DNA of 64,000 nucleotides, from assembly GCA_963589785.1 (NCBI GenBank), contig CAVAMJ010000010.1:23907-87906 (forward strand), in the 5' to 3' direction. Under the pieces are notes generated by a model. It was not told the DNA's origin. It saw only the letters and a list, made by a program, of their open reading frames with translations, and searched no databases. Both the position numbers and the translations under genes were made by a program. Every line of letters begins with the position of its first letter. Within the stretch, counting starts at the first letter, position 1. Below, piece after piece: positions 24,546-34,336 of the stretch. The DNA comes from SIG603 sp963589785 (GTDB lineage: Bacteria > Bacillota > Clostridia > Oscillospirales > Acutalibacteraceae).

Positions 24546-25307
24546 TCATATTCCGAATAAATCTTTTATGTTTTTTCGAGATGCCTCAAGAACCTCATCG
24601 ATTGAAATTCCACGAATTTCCGCTACCTTTGCCGCCGTATATGCTATGAGGGAAGAATCGTTTCTCTTGCCGCGCATGGGGACGGGGGACAGGTACGGGC
24701 AGTCCGTCTCAAGAAGAAGTCTTTCAAGCGGAATATCTTTTACCACCTCGACTGAGTGTCTCGCATTTTTGAATGTGACAACTCCGCCAACACCGATGTG
24801 CATTCCAAGCTTTACAATTTCCCGTGACATTTCGACACTGCCAGAAAAACAGTGAACAACGCCCCTCGGCTTATATTCACGCAGAATATCGAAGGTGTCG
24901 CCGTGAGCGTCACGGTCATGCACGGAAATGGGAAGACCAAGCCCATTTGCAAGCTTAATCTGCTCGATGAAAACGGGCTTTTGAATTTCACGGGGGCACT
25001 CGTCCTCCCAGTAGTAGTCAAGTCCTATTTCACCGATAGCGACTATCTTCTCGTGATGAGCGCACTTCTCGACATATTCGAGCCAGTTTTCCGGCAAATC
25101 TCGAGCGTTTTCGGGGTGAATACCGACTGCACCAAAGACATTAGGAAAATTCTCCGTGAGCTTCAGAACCTTATCGATACTCTCGAAGCTTGAGCTCATG
25201 TCAATGACACCCTCAACACCCTTACGGGGGAGAATGTCATTTAAAAGCTCGTCTCTGTCGGCGTCAAATGCCTCATCGTCATAGTGCGAATGTGAGTCGA
25301 AAATCAT
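24546..25307 (-). CDS. tatD: TatD family deoxyribonuclease
   Basis: The 253-residue TIM-barrel metallohydrolase has metal ligands in DSHSHYDDEAF, AIGEIGLDYYWE, ISVHDRDAHGD, VVHCFSGSVE and LLETDCPYLSP, the complete TatD set. Family activity: Mg-dependent 3'-5' nuclease in DNA repair and turnover. Its start overlaps the end of metG by four bases, a very common Firmicutes arrangement, so it is expressed from the metG transcript. Confidence 0.95.
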   Translation of the reverse strand: MIFDSHSHYDDEAFDADRDELLNDILPRKGVEGVIDMSSSFESIDKVLKLTENFPNVFGAVGIHPENARDLPENWLEYVEKCAHHEKIVAIGEIGLDYYWEDECPREIQKPVFIEQIKLANGLGLPISVHDRDAHGDTFDILREYKPRGVVHCFSGSVEMSREIVKLGMHIGVGGVVTFKNARHSVEVVKDIPLERLLLETDCPYLSPVPMRGKRNDSSLIAYTAAKVAEIRGISIDEVLEASRKNIKDLFGI

Positions 25308-27253
25308 GAAAGTCTTGCTCCTGCAGGAATGCTCTCGTCAACCATGATGAGCTTGATGTTCTCCTCGTCAATCTCTGCGGAAAGAAGCATACCATTAGAC
25401 TCGATGCCGCAAAGGGTTCTTGGCTTGAGGTTTGTGACAGCGATGAGATGCTTTCCTACAAGCTCTTCAGGCTGATACCACTTAGCGATACCGGAAACGA
25501 TTATTCTCTCTGCGTGACCGTCGTCAAGAGTGAACTTGAGAAGCTTCTTAGCCTTCTTGACCTTTTCACACTCCTTGACTACAACGACCTTCATCTCAAC
25601 CTTTGCGAAATCGTCAAAGTCGATCTTCGGAAGCTCCTCGTAGTCGTCCTCAGGCTCTTCTTCCTTCGGAGCATACTTAGCCATAACAGCCTCGATCTTC
25701 TCGTCCATTTCCTTCTGGTCGATTCTTGCGAAGAGAATCTGAGGCTTGTCTGTTACTTTGTTTCCGTTCGGATAAAGTCCGAACTTCTCGAGGTCGTCAT
25801 ATTCTCTTATCTCTGTGCCAAGCTGAGCGAAAATCTTGTCTGCTGTGTCAGGGAGGAACGGCTTCAAGAGTGTTGTAGCAATGCAGATGCTCTCAACGAG
25901 GTTGTAGAGAACAGTCTTAAGTCTCGGAAGCTTATCCTCATCCTTAGCAAGTGCCCACGGCATGGTCTCATCGATGTACTTGTTGCAGCGCTTGTAAACC
26001 GCAAAAATCTCTGTGAGTGCGTCGGCAACTCTTAATTTATCCATCTTAGCGGTGACCTTTTCACGAGCGGCTGTTACAACTGCCTTGAGGTCATCGTCAA
26101 CTTCTTCGTTAACATTTGTGTTCTCGACAACACCGCCAAAATACTTGTTTGTCATGGCGATTGTTCTGTTGACGAGGTTACCGAGTGTGTTTGCGAGGTC
26201 GGAATTTGTTCTCTCTGTCATGAGTTCCCATGTGATTGTTCCGTCAGACTCGAACGGCATCTCGTGAATTACGAAATATCTTGCCGCATCAACGCCGTAA
26301 AGCTCAACCAAATCATCTGCATAGATAACATTTCCCTTGGACTTGGACATTTTGTCGCCGCCCTGAAGAAGCCACGGATGGCCGAAAACCTGCTTCGGAA
26401 GCGGAATGTCGAGAGCCATGAGGAAGATTGGCCAGTAGATTGTGTGGAAACGGATGATGTCCTTACCGATGAGGTGAAGGTCAGCGGGCCAGAACTCGTT
26501 GAACTGAGCGGTGCTGTTTCCGTCTGCATCGTAGCCGATACCTGTGATGTAGTTGGTGAGAGCATCGAGCCAAACATAGACAACATGCTTAGGATCGAAG
26601 TCAACAGGAATACCCCACTTGAAGGATGTTCTTGAGACGCAAAGATCCTGAAGTCCAGGGAGAAGGAAGTTATTCATCATCTCGTTCTTTCTCTGAACAG
26701 GCTGAATGAACTCCGGGTGAGTGTTGATGTGCTCGATGAGTCTGTCGGCATATTTGCTCATCTTGAAGAAGTAAGCCTCTTCCTTAGCGGGCTTAACCTC
26801 TCTGCCGCAGTCGGGGCACTTGCCGTCAACAAGCTGAGACTCTGTGAAGAAGCTCTCGCATGGAGTGCAGTAAAGACCCTCGTAATATCCCTTGTAGATG
26901 TCGCCCTTGTCATAAAGTTTCTTGAAAATCTTCTGAACCTGACGCTCGTGGTAGTCGTCTGTTGTTCTGATGAACTTGTCGTAGCTTGTGTTCATGACAT
27001 CCCAGTTAGCCCTGATGATGCCGGCAACGTTATCGACATACTCCTTCGGAGTTACGCCGGCAGCGTTAGCCTTCTCCTCGATTTTCTGACCGTGCTCATC
27101 GGTGCCTGTCTGGAAGAAAACATCGTAGCCCTCAAGACGCTTGTATCTTGCGATTGAGTCTGCGAGGACGATTTCATAGGTGTTTCCGATGTGCGGTCTG
27201 CCGCTTGCGTAAGCGATAGCGGTAGTAAGATAGTATTTTCCTTTATTTGCCAT
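25304..27253 (-). CDS. metG: Methionyl-tRNA synthetase
   Basis: The 649-residue class I synthetase has the HIGH-type signature GRPHIGNTYE, zinc-binding CxxC pairs (CTPC and CPDCG), the KMSKS loop (GDKMSKSKGNV), an anticodon-binding helical domain and a C-terminal Trbp111/EMAP-type tRNA-binding domain (FDDFAKVEMKVVVVK to the end) used for dimerisation. It charges tRNA-Met in the cytosol. The ATG has AAAGAGGT upstream. No T-box leader is seen in the 270 bp upstream; instead a small membrane peptide gene precedes it. Confidence 0.97.
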   Translation of the reverse strand: MANKGKYYLTTAIAYASGRPHIGNTYEIVLADSIARYKRLEGYDVFFQTGTDEHGQKIEEKANAAGVTPKEYVDNVAGIIRANWDVMNTSYDKFIRTTDDYHERQVQKIFKKLYDKGDIYKGYYEGLYCTPCESFFTESQLVDGKCPDCGREVKPAKEEAYFFKMSKYADRLIEHINTHPEFIQPVQRKNEMMNNFLLPGLQDLCVSRTSFKWGIPVDFDPKHVVYVWLDALTNYITGIGYDADGNSTAQFNEFWPADLHLIGKDIIRFHTIYWPIFLMALDIPLPKQVFGHPWLLQGGDKMSKSKGNVIYADDLVELYGVDAARYFVIHEMPFESDGTITWELMTERTNSDLANTLGNLVNRTIAMTNKYFGGVVENTNVNEEVDDDLKAVVTAAREKVTAKMDKLRVADALTEIFAVYKRCNKYIDETMPWALAKDEDKLPRLKTVLYNLVESICIATTLLKPFLPDTADKIFAQLGTEIREYDDLEKFGLYPNGNKVTDKPQILFARIDQKEMDEKIEAVMAKYAPKEEEPEDDYEELPKIDFDDFAKVEMKVVVVKECEKVKKAKKLLKFTLDDGHAERIIVSGIAKWYQPEELVGKHLIAVTNLKPRTLCGIESNGMLLSAEIDEENIKLIMVDESIPAGARLS

Positions 27254-27320
27254 ATATTTTACCTCTTTGACAGCTTGAATTGACTGATAAACAATCTAAG
27301 CCGTTTTTTATCAGAAAAGA

Positions 27321-27419
27321 TTAATTAAAAAGTACCGAAGCAAAGACCGAAAGTATCATAAGCACGGCAAGAAAACTGGAGACTATTCTTATGAACAGCT
27401 TGCGTTTTTTCTCACTCAT
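27321..27419 (-). CDS. 32-residue single-helix membrane peptide upstream of metG
   Basis: ATG at 27419 is preceded by AAGGGAGATG at normal distance and opens 32 codons ending in TAA. The product starts MSEKKRKLFIRIV and continues as one hydrophobic helix ending FASVLFN: a short basic cytosolic start and one membrane segment. It recalls the DUF4044-type mini-proteins of Firmicutes, but I cannot confirm family membership. It lies 67 bp upstream of metG on the same strand. Too short for statistical certainty, but the ribosome binding site and helix profile both support it. Confidence 0.65.
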   Translation of the reverse strand: MSEKKRKLFIRIVSSFLAVLMILSVFASVLFN

Positions 27420-27675
27420 TAATATCATCTCCCTTACGTCACAATTAAAGTTATTTTATCACTAAAATGCCCGATTGTAAATAAAGTTTGCGGTCAAATG
27501 AGAAAAACGGAGGGAATAAATTATCTTAAATCTTTTAGGAAGTCATTAAATCAGCGGTTTATTTCTTTTTTTCGTTCAATATTGAAAAGGTCAGGAAAAT
27601 AAATTATAATTAACGACTGAAAAGAATCAGAAATAGAATTATTTTCGTTTGGAAAAACGGATACGAAAGGTTAAA

Positions 27676-30078
27676 ATGCTTACAAATACATCAAGAGAAG
27701 AATTTATAGATTTAAGAAGACAGGTTATCGCAAAGGATTTCAGACGAATGAACGACAGACAGCGAGAGGCTGTTTTCACCGCTGATGGGCCCGTGCTTAT
27801 TTTGGCGGGTGCAGGTTCGGGAAAAACCACCGTTGTCGTCAACAGAATTGCTAACCTTATCAAATACGGCAAGGCTTGGGATTCAAGCTTCGTGCCCGAT
27901 GAGGTCACTGAGGACGATGTCCTTAACATGAGAGCCTATCTTGCGGAGGAAGAGAAGCTTTTGAGCGAGACGGTAAAGCACATCAGCGTTTCCGCTTGTC
28001 TGCCGTGGAAAATTATGGCGATTACATTCACCAACAAGGCGGCTGGGGAGCTCAAGGAGAGACTTTGCAATATGCTCGGTGAGGATGACGGAAACGAGAT
28101 TTGGGCAAGCACGTTCCATTCAAGCTGTGCGAGAATGCTTAGACGAGATGCTGACCGCTTGGGCTACACAAGCCACTTCACGATTTACGATTCTGACGAC
28201 TGCAAGCGCATGATGAAAGCATGCATGAAGCAGCTCGATATTTCCGATAAGGCTTTTCCCGTTAAGAGCGTTATCAGCGAGATTTCACACGCAAAGGATT
28301 CGCTTATCGATCCGAATGAGTTTAAGAGCGATGCGGGCGACGATTATCGTCTTAAGAAAATTTCACTTTGCTACGAATTGTATCAGAGAAAATTAAGAGA
28401 AGCAGACGCCATGGATTTTGACGATCTCATTGTAAACACGGTAAAGCTTCTCGAAGAAAATCCCGATGTTCTCGAATATTATCAGAATAGATTCCGCTAT
28501 CTCATGGTTGACGAGTATCAGGATACTAACCACGCTCAGTACCGTTTTGTTAAGCTACTTGCCGAAAAAAGTCAGAACATCTGCGTTGTCGGTGATGACG
28601 ACCAGAGTATTTATAAGTTCCGTGGCGCTACCATTGAGAACATAATGAGCTTTGAGAAAACCTTTGCTGGCGCTAAGGTCATTCGACTTGAGCAGAATTA
28701 TCGTTCCACCCAGAATATTCTTGACGCGGCAAACGCTATCATCGAGAACAACACCGAGAGAAAGGGTAAAAATCTCTGGACTCAGAACGGTGAGGGCGAA
28801 AAAATTGTTCTCATAACGGCTAAGGACGAGCAGGACGAGGCAGACAAGGTCGCAGAGGAAATCCTCAAGGGAGTTGCAGACGGAAGAAAATATTCCGACT
28901 ATGCTATACTTTACCGTATGAACTCGCAGTCTCTTTCGTTTGAGCGTATGTTTGCAAAGCAAGGAATACCGCACAGAATTTTGGGCGGACTCAGATTCTA
29001 TGAGCGTGCCGAAATCAAGGATTTACTCGCTTATCTCTCTGTTATCAACAACCATGACGATGAAATCAGACTCAGAAGAATCATCAATACTCCAAAGAGA
29101 AGTATCGGTAACGCAAGTGTCGATAATGTCGAGGAAATCTCACGCCAGATAGGCGAGAGCATGTACGAGGTTATGAGACACGCAGAGGATTTCCCAAAGC
29201 TTTCGAGGGCGGCAAAGGGGCTCAAGGCATTCACGAGCATGATAGACGAGCTCAGCGATATGCTCGAGAGCGAGGAGTACAAGATTAGCGATATTTATTC
29301 TGCTATCCTTGATAAAACAAATTATTTAAGCTACCTCAAGACGAGTGACCCCGAAAGAGCCGACGACAAGGCGGAGAACGTCAAGGAGCTTGCCTCCAAC
29401 ATCGCAAGATATGAGGAGGACGGCGGAAACCTCACGGACTTCCTCGAGGAAATCGCACTTATCACCGATATTGATAACTACGATGACGAAGCCGATACGG
29501 TTGTGCTCATGACGGTTCACAGCGCAAAGGGACTTGAGTTCCCCGTTGTATTTTTACCGGGCTGGGAGGACGGAGTTTTCCCCGGAAGAAGCTCAATTTA
29601 TAATCCGGAGGAACTCGAGGAGGAGAGAAGACTTGCTTATGTCGCTGTCACAAGAGCGAAGGAGAAACTTTTCATTCTCAACGCAGAACAGCGAATGGTT
29701 TTCGGTCAGACGAACAGAAACAAGCTCTCTTGCTTTGCAAAGGAAATTCCGACAGAGCTCATCGAGAGAAGAACAAGCCGTGAGAAAATGACATTTAACA
29801 ATATGTTCTCGAATGCCGCATTCTCAGCACCAACAGAGAAAACAAGCACCAAGGCAAAGCCCTTTGGCGGCGGATTTTCCGCACCGCCCAAGGTTAAGCC
29901 GACACCGGCGGGAACATACAATGCAGGCGATACTGTCATGCACAAGACTTTCGGAAAGGGACTTGTTCTTTCAGTCACCAAAATGGGAAACGATTTTCTT
30001 CTTGAAATCTCATTCGAGAAGGTCGGCACAAAAAAGCTTATGGCAAACTTCGCTAGACTCGAAAAGGTTTCGGGCTAA
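27676..30078 (+). CDS. pcrA: ATP-dependent DNA helicase PcrA/UvrD
   Basis: The 800-residue superfamily 1A helicase has Q-motif MNDRQREAVF, Walker A AGAGSGKTT, motif Ia MAITFTNKAAGELKER, DEYQDTN (motif II), VVGDDDQSIYKFRGA (motif III), EQNYRST (IV), LMTVHSAKGLEFPVVF (V) and VAVTRAKEKLF (VI). The C-terminal Tudor-like domain (GDTVMHKTFGKGLVL) marks the PcrA type that binds RNA polymerase. It unwinds DNA 3'-5' in repair and replication restart. ATG 27676 follows GAAAGG; a TTG nine codons upstream has no ribosome binding site. Confidence 0.96.
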   Translation: MLTNTSREEFIDLRRQVIAKDFRRMNDRQREAVFTADGPVLILAGAGSGKTTVVVNRIANLIKYGKAWDSSFVPDEVTEDDVLNMRAYLAEEEKLLSETVKHISVSACLPWKIMAITFTNKAAGELKERLCNMLGEDDGNEIWASTFHSSCARMLRRDADRLGYTSHFTIYDSDDCKRMMKACMKQLDISDKAFPVKSVISEISHAKDSLIDPNEFKSDAGDDYRLKKISLCYELYQRKLREADAMDFDDLIVNTVKLLEENPDVLEYYQNRFRYLMVDEYQDTNHAQYRFVKLLAEKSQNICVVGDDDQSIYKFRGATIENIMSFEKTFAGAKVIRLEQNYRSTQNILDAANAIIENNTERKGKNLWTQNGEGEKIVLITAKDEQDEADKVAEEILKGVADGRKYSDYAILYRMNSQSLSFERMFAKQGIPHRILGGLRFYERAEIKDLLAYLSVINNHDDEIRLRRIINTPKRSIGNASVDNVEEISRQIGESMYEVMRHAEDFPKLSRAAKGLKAFTSMIDELSDMLESEEYKISDIYSAILDKTNYLSYLKTSDPERADDKAENVKELASNIARYEEDGGNLTDFLEEIALITDIDNYDDEADTVVLMTVHSAKGLEFPVVFLPGWEDGVFPGRSSIYNPEELEEERRLAYVAVTRAKEKLFILNAEQRMVFGQTNRNKLSCFAKEIPTELIERRTSREKMTFNNMFSNAAFSAPTEKTSTKAKPFGGGFSAPPKVKPTPAGTYNAGDTVMHKTFGKGLVLSVTKMGNDFLLEISFEKVGTKKLMANFARLEKVSG

Positions 30079-30099
30079 CTCTATAATTTAAGATTATTT

Positions 30100-30130
30100 G
30101 GGACGGGCATTGCTCGTCCCTTTTGTTTTT
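30100..30130 (+). terminator. Intrinsic terminator after pcrA
   Basis: GGGACGGGC (30100-30108) pairs with GCTCGTCCC (30112-30120, one wobble), followed by TTTTGTTTTT. Confidence 0.88.
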
Positions 30131-30155
30131 ATAAGTTACTCTTAAAAAAATAATA

Positions 30156-30185
30156 TTTACAAAGTGTTGTGTTCTAATGTAAAAT
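30156..30185 (+). promoter_or_regulatory. Sigma-A promoter of the beta-galactosidase gene
   Basis: TTTACA (30156-30161), an 18-bp spacer and TAAAAT (30180-30185), 40 bp upstream of the start codon. No obvious catabolite-control (cre) site was recognised. Confidence 0.6.
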
Positions 30186-30224
30186 AGAAGCATAGTGGAA
30201 TTGCTTTTTTTGAAAGGAGTTACT

Positions 30225-32228
30225 ATGAACAAATTTAACGATTTACATAAACCTAATAAGCTGCTTTACGGAGCCGCTTATTATGATGAATATATGCCGT
30301 ACGACAGACTTCACACCGATATGCAGATGATGAAAAAGGCTGGGATGAACCTCATTCGAATTGCCGAGTCCACATGGGCTACGGAAGAGCCTGAGGACGG
30401 AGTTTTTGATTTTTCTCATGTAACAAGAGTTTTGGAGGCTGCCGATGAGTACGGAATTAACGTAATTGTCGGAACACCTACATATGCCGTTCCCGCTTGG
30501 CTATACAAAAAATACCCCGATATTCTTTTGACTGACGATTCGGGCAATAAAAAGCCCTATGGCGCAAGACAGATAATGGATATCACCAATAGATACTATC
30601 TTTTCTATGCCGAGCGCATCATCAGAAAGCTTATGGAGGCGGTAAAGGATTATAAATGCGTTATCGGCTTCCAGCTTGACAACGAGACTAAGCACTATGG
30701 CACGAGCGGAGATAATGTCCAGAGACTTTTTGTCGACTACATGAAAGACAAGTTCGGCGGTAATTTGCGACTTCTCAACTATACCTACGGACTTAACTAC
30801 TGGAGCAACAGAATAAATTCGTGGGAGGAATTTCCGAGCATGATAGGCACGATTAACGGCAGCCTTAAGTGCGCATATGAGGAGTTCAGACGAGGACTTG
30901 TTGTTGATTTTCTGCGTTTCCAGCGTTCTGTTGTCGAGGAATACAAGCGTGAAGATCAGTTCATCACTCACAACATGGATTTTTCATGGAGGGGTTATTC
31001 CTTCGGTATGCAGGACAACGTGAATCATTTTGATTTATCTAATGTTCTTGATATAAGCGGCTGTGATATTTATCATCCGTCGCAAAGCAAGCTTACGGGA
31101 CTTGAAATTGCCATGAGCGGCGATCTTATCCGTTCGCTAAAGCACGATAACTATTTTGTGCTTGAAACAGAGGCTCAGGGCTTTCCGCAGTGGACACCGT
31201 ACCCCGGTCAATTAAGACTTCAGGCATTCAGCCACCTTGCAAGCGGCGCTGACTGCGTGGAGTACTGGCACTGGCACTCGATACACAATTCCGCAGAGAC
31301 ATACTGGAAGGGTGTTTTGAGCCATGATTTCGCCGAAAATGAGGTCTACAAAGAGGCTTGCACAATTGGAGCCGATTTCAACCGACTTTCAGATGATTTA
31401 ATTCATCTTGAGAAAAATAACAAGATTGCCATAATGGTGGATAATAATAGCCTAAGCGCACTCAAGTGCTTCCCGCTTGATTACACAAATCCGAGCGATC
31501 AGGACTATAACGAGGTGCTTGTCTGGATGTATAAGGCGCTTTATGAGCTAAATGCCGAGTGCGATTTCATCAGTGAGGACGAAGAGGAGTTAGAGCGCTA
31601 CGAATTGATTATCACTCCTGCTATGTACTGCGCAGGTGAAAGCACGCTCACAAGGCTTCGTGATTATGTCGAGAACGGCGGAACGCTTTTCTCAACCTTT
31701 AAGACGGCTTTTGCCGATGAGAATGTCACGGTTTATCACAATACCCAACCGCACATTTTGAACGAGGTTTTAGGCATCGAATATAACGAGTTCACCATAG
31801 CGGAAAACTGCACGATATTCGGCTATCCGGTAGAGGGCTTCATGGAGCTTGTCAAGCCGACAACTGCGGCTGTTATCGATAACTACGAGCACGAGGAGTG
31901 GGGCGCTTATGCCGCATCTTGTGAGAATGAATTCGGAAGCGGCAAGGCATATTATCTTGCTTGCAAGCCGAGTGGAGACTACCTAAAATGCATGCTCGAG
32001 AAAATACTCAGCGAGCTTGAGCTTGAATTTTACCCCGAAACTGAGGTGAAAATCCGCAAGGGCGTGAATATTTTCGGAAACACAATCATGTATCTTTTCA
32101 ACTATTCGGGAAAAGAAGTTAAAATAAACGCTCCTATTTCAGGCAAGGAGCTTTTGTCAGGTGAGAAAATCGCACTTGACGAGGAAATAAATATTCCAAA
32201 GTGGGGCTTTAAGATAATCAAGAATTAA
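30225..32228 (+). CDS. Beta-galactosidase, glycoside hydrolase family 42
   Basis: The 667-residue enzyme has no signal peptide, so it acts on imported oligosaccharides in the cytosol. The TIM barrel starts LYGAAYYDEYMPYDR and carries the acid/base Glu in FQLDNETKHYG and the nucleophile Glu in VLETEAQGFPQW. A trimerisation domain (about 390-590, IAIMVDNNSLSAL) and a small beta domain follow, the full GH42 layout. It stands alone with its own promoter and terminator; the GPH-type sugar symporter at 59.6 kb could supply substrate but is not linked. ATG 30225 follows AAAGGAG. Confidence 0.93.
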   Translation: MNKFNDLHKPNKLLYGAAYYDEYMPYDRLHTDMQMMKKAGMNLIRIAESTWATEEPEDGVFDFSHVTRVLEAADEYGINVIVGTPTYAVPAWLYKKYPDILLTDDSGNKKPYGARQIMDITNRYYLFYAERIIRKLMEAVKDYKCVIGFQLDNETKHYGTSGDNVQRLFVDYMKDKFGGNLRLLNYTYGLNYWSNRINSWEEFPSMIGTINGSLKCAYEEFRRGLVVDFLRFQRSVVEEYKREDQFITHNMDFSWRGYSFGMQDNVNHFDLSNVLDISGCDIYHPSQSKLTGLEIAMSGDLIRSLKHDNYFVLETEAQGFPQWTPYPGQLRLQAFSHLASGADCVEYWHWHSIHNSAETYWKGVLSHDFAENEVYKEACTIGADFNRLSDDLIHLEKNNKIAIMVDNNSLSALKCFPLDYTNPSDQDYNEVLVWMYKALYELNAECDFISEDEEELERYELIITPAMYCAGESTLTRLRDYVENGGTLFSTFKTAFADENVTVYHNTQPHILNEVLGIEYNEFTIAENCTIFGYPVEGFMELVKPTTAAVIDNYEHEEWGAYAASCENEFGSGKAYYLACKPSGDYLKCMLEKILSELELEFYPETEVKIRKGVNIFGNTIMYLFNYSGKEVKINAPISGKELLSGEKIALDEEINIPKWGFKIIKN

Positions 32229-32255
32229 CTTGGAATATATCATAATTTGAAAAAA

Positions 32256-32312
32256 GACACGGCTCAGCTGTTTCGAGTTCTGGATAGAAACGGCGCGTGC
32301 CGTGTTTTTGCT
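32256..32312 (+). terminator. Branched intrinsic terminator after the GH42 gene
   Basis: Outer stem ACACGGC (32257-32263) with GCCGTGT (32299-32305), inner stem CTGTTTC (32268-32274) with GAAACGG (32287-32293), then TTTTTG. Confidence 0.75.
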
Positions 32313-32343
32313 GAAATAAAATAAATATGAAAGAAGAAAAACA

Positions 32344-33354
32344 ATGAATTTAGCAAAAAAAGCGGCGATTTTTGCGATAGTCGCCGCCGTGACACTCAGT
32401 CTTGCGGCTTGCACGACTGATAAAAATAACGAAGAAAATTCAAACATTTCGACAGTTTCAAGCGAATCAAGCATTGAGAGCACTGCGGCTGAATCGAGTG
32501 AGGAAAGTGAAAATGCTTACAGCTACACCGATGCACTCGGAAGAGAAGTGAATATCAAAAGCCATGAGAGAGTGGCTTGCCTTATGGGAAGCTTTGCCGA
32601 TATGTGGTGCATTGCGGGCGGAAAAGACAGCCTTGTCGCAAGCGCAGACGACACATGGACAGGCTTCGACTTGGGACTTGACGACAGCGTGGAAAATCTC
32701 GGACAGGTAAAAGAGCCTAACCTTGAGATTTTGCTTGAGAGTGAGCCTGATTTAGTTTTTGCAAGCAGTAAAATGCAGTCGAATACCGACATGATGGAGA
32801 CACTCGAAAAAGCTGATATTGCAGTAGTTTATCTTGATGTAACGGGCTTTGAGGACTACCTTTCCGTTCTTAAAATGATGACGGATTTGACGGGCGACAG
32901 CGAGGCTTACGAGACTAACGGAACAGCACTTAAAACGCAAATCGAGAGTGCAAAGCAGAGACAGGACGGAACAGAGCCGAGCGTCTGCATAATCCGTGTT
33001 GCCGGCACAACCGTCAGCGTGAAGGGCAGTGACGATACAGTATTGAGCGAAATGTGCAAGGATCTCGGATGCAAGAATATTGCGGATGAACACGAGTCGC
33101 TTCTTGAAAACCTCAGCATTGAGACAATAATCGAGGCAGACCCCGACTTCATTTTCGTTGTATATCAAGGCTCAGACGAAGAGGCGGCAAGCAAGGTTTT
33201 CGAGGAGAATGTAAGCTCTAATGAGGCTTGGAGCAGTCTTTCTGCGGTCAAAAACGGTAATTTCTACGTTATGGACAGAACGCTCTATAATCTGAAGCCG
33301 AACGCAAGATGGGGAGAGGCTTATGAAAAGCTCGCAGATATCATCTATCCGTAA
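32344..33354 (+). CDS. ABC transporter substrate-binding lipoprotein (iron-chelate/cobalamin type)
   Basis: The 336-residue exported lipoprotein has a signal with lipobox LAAC, a Ser/Glu-rich linker (about 25-58), then a periplasmic-binding-protein-2 fold of the FepB/BtuF type (SYTDALGREVNIKSHERVA, EPNLEILLESEPDLVFAS, GNFYVMDRTLYNLKPNARWGEAYEKL). The ligand is not readable; candidates are ferric siderophore, heme or cobalamin. It is the first gene of a binding protein-permease-ATPase operon that continues into a siroheme-type dehydrogenase, which slightly favours a tetrapyrrole or iron connection. Confidence 0.88.
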   Translation: MNLAKKAAIFAIVAAVTLSLAACTTDKNNEENSNISTVSSESSIESTAAESSEESENAYSYTDALGREVNIKSHERVACLMGSFADMWCIAGGKDSLVASADDTWTGFDLGLDDSVENLGQVKEPNLEILLESEPDLVFASSKMQSNTDMMETLEKADIAVVYLDVTGFEDYLSVLKMMTDLTGDSEAYETNGTALKTQIESAKQRQDGTEPSVCIIRVAGTTVSVKGSDDTVLSEMCKDLGCKNIADEHESLLENLSIETIIEADPDFIFVVYQGSDEEAASKVFEENVSSNEAWSSLSAVKNGNFYVMDRTLYNLKPNARWGEAYEKLADIIYP

Positions 33355-34336
33355 AAGCTTGATATTCTCCGTGCTTATCGCCGCACTTTTAGTTCTATGC
33401 GTTATGAGCGTGATGCTCGGTGCGGTGAGCATTTCTCCTAAAGAGATTGTTTCGTTATTTAGCGGAAAGGAAATAAAAGCTTCTCACAGAAGTATTGTTC
33501 TTTTCACTCGATTGCCAAGAACCGCCGCTTGCGTTTTGTCGGGGGCGGCTCTTGCCGTTTCGGGTGTAGTTATTCAGACGGTGCTTGATAATCCGCTGTC
33601 TGCGCCGAATATTATCGGTGTTAATTCGGGAGCGGGATTTTTAGCGGTGCTTTCAAGTGTAATTTTGCCCAGCACTGCGGTTTTTAGGTCGCTCTTTGCT
33701 TTTATCGGAGCACTTGCGGCGGTTTTTCTCGTGCTTCTCATTTCAGAAAAAAGCGGTGCTTCCAAGATGACGCTTGTCCTCACTGGAATAGCCGTTTCGG
33801 GAATTTTCACAGCGGGAACGGAAGCGGTGATTTCTTTTTACCCCGATTCTGTTTCTGGATATGCCGATTTCAGAATAGGCGGTTTTTCGGGAGTTACCGC
33901 TAAAGGTATTTTGCCGTCTGCGGTGATAATTGCGATTTCTCTTATCTGCTTGCTGCTTCTAACCAATGAGCTTGATATTCTCGCACTTGGTCACAATGAG
34001 GCAAAGACTCTCGGACTGAATGCATCGCTTATGCGAAAGATTTTTCTTGTGCTTTCGGCGGCGCTTGCGGGTGCGGCGGTCAGCTTTTCGGGAATAATCG
34101 GATTTGTCGGCTTGCTTGTGCCGCACATCATGAGGAGATTTGTCGGAAGCGAATCGAAGCCGCTAATTCTTTCATCTGTTCTGGGCGGAGCGTGTCTCAT
34201 GCTTTTTTCCGATTTGGTTTCAAGGCTATTGTTTCGTCCGTATGAATTGCCGGTCGGAATATTGCTGTCGTTTGTCGGCGGGCCGTTCTTCATCTTTCTT
34301 ATTTTGAGACAAAGGAAGGGCAGAATTCATGATTGA
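33323..34336 (+). CDS. ABC transporter permease, FecCD/BtuC type
   Basis: The 337-residue protein has about ten membrane helices and FecCD motifs (RLPRTAACVLSGAALAVSGV, NPLSAPNIIGVNSGAGF, FSGIIGFVGLLVPHIMRR). As the only permease in the operon it should form a homodimer, as BtuC does. The start at 33323 overlaps the binding-protein gene by 32 bp; GGGGAG lies 7 nt upstream and the N terminus fits the family, so the overlap is accepted. Confidence 0.9.
   Translation: MKSSQISSIRKSLIFSVLIAALLVLCVMSVMLGAVSISPKEIVSLFSGKEIKASHRSIVLFTRLPRTAACVLSGAALAVSGVVIQTVLDNPLSAPNIIGVNSGAGFLAVLSSVILPSTAVFRSLFAFIGALAAVFLVLLISEKSGASKMTLVLTGIAVSGIFTAGTEAVISFYPDSVSGYADFRIGGFSGVTAKGILPSAVIIAISLICLLLLTNELDILALGHNEAKTLGLNASLMRKIFLVLSAALAGAAVSFSGIIGFVGLLVPHIMRRFVGSESKPLILSSVLGGACLMLFSDLVSRLLFRPYELPVGILLSFVGGPFFIFLILRQRKGRIHD

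Noticed and set aside
25448..26267. Plus-strand open frames opposite metG
   Set aside because: Shadow frames of the metG coding strand with no start signals.
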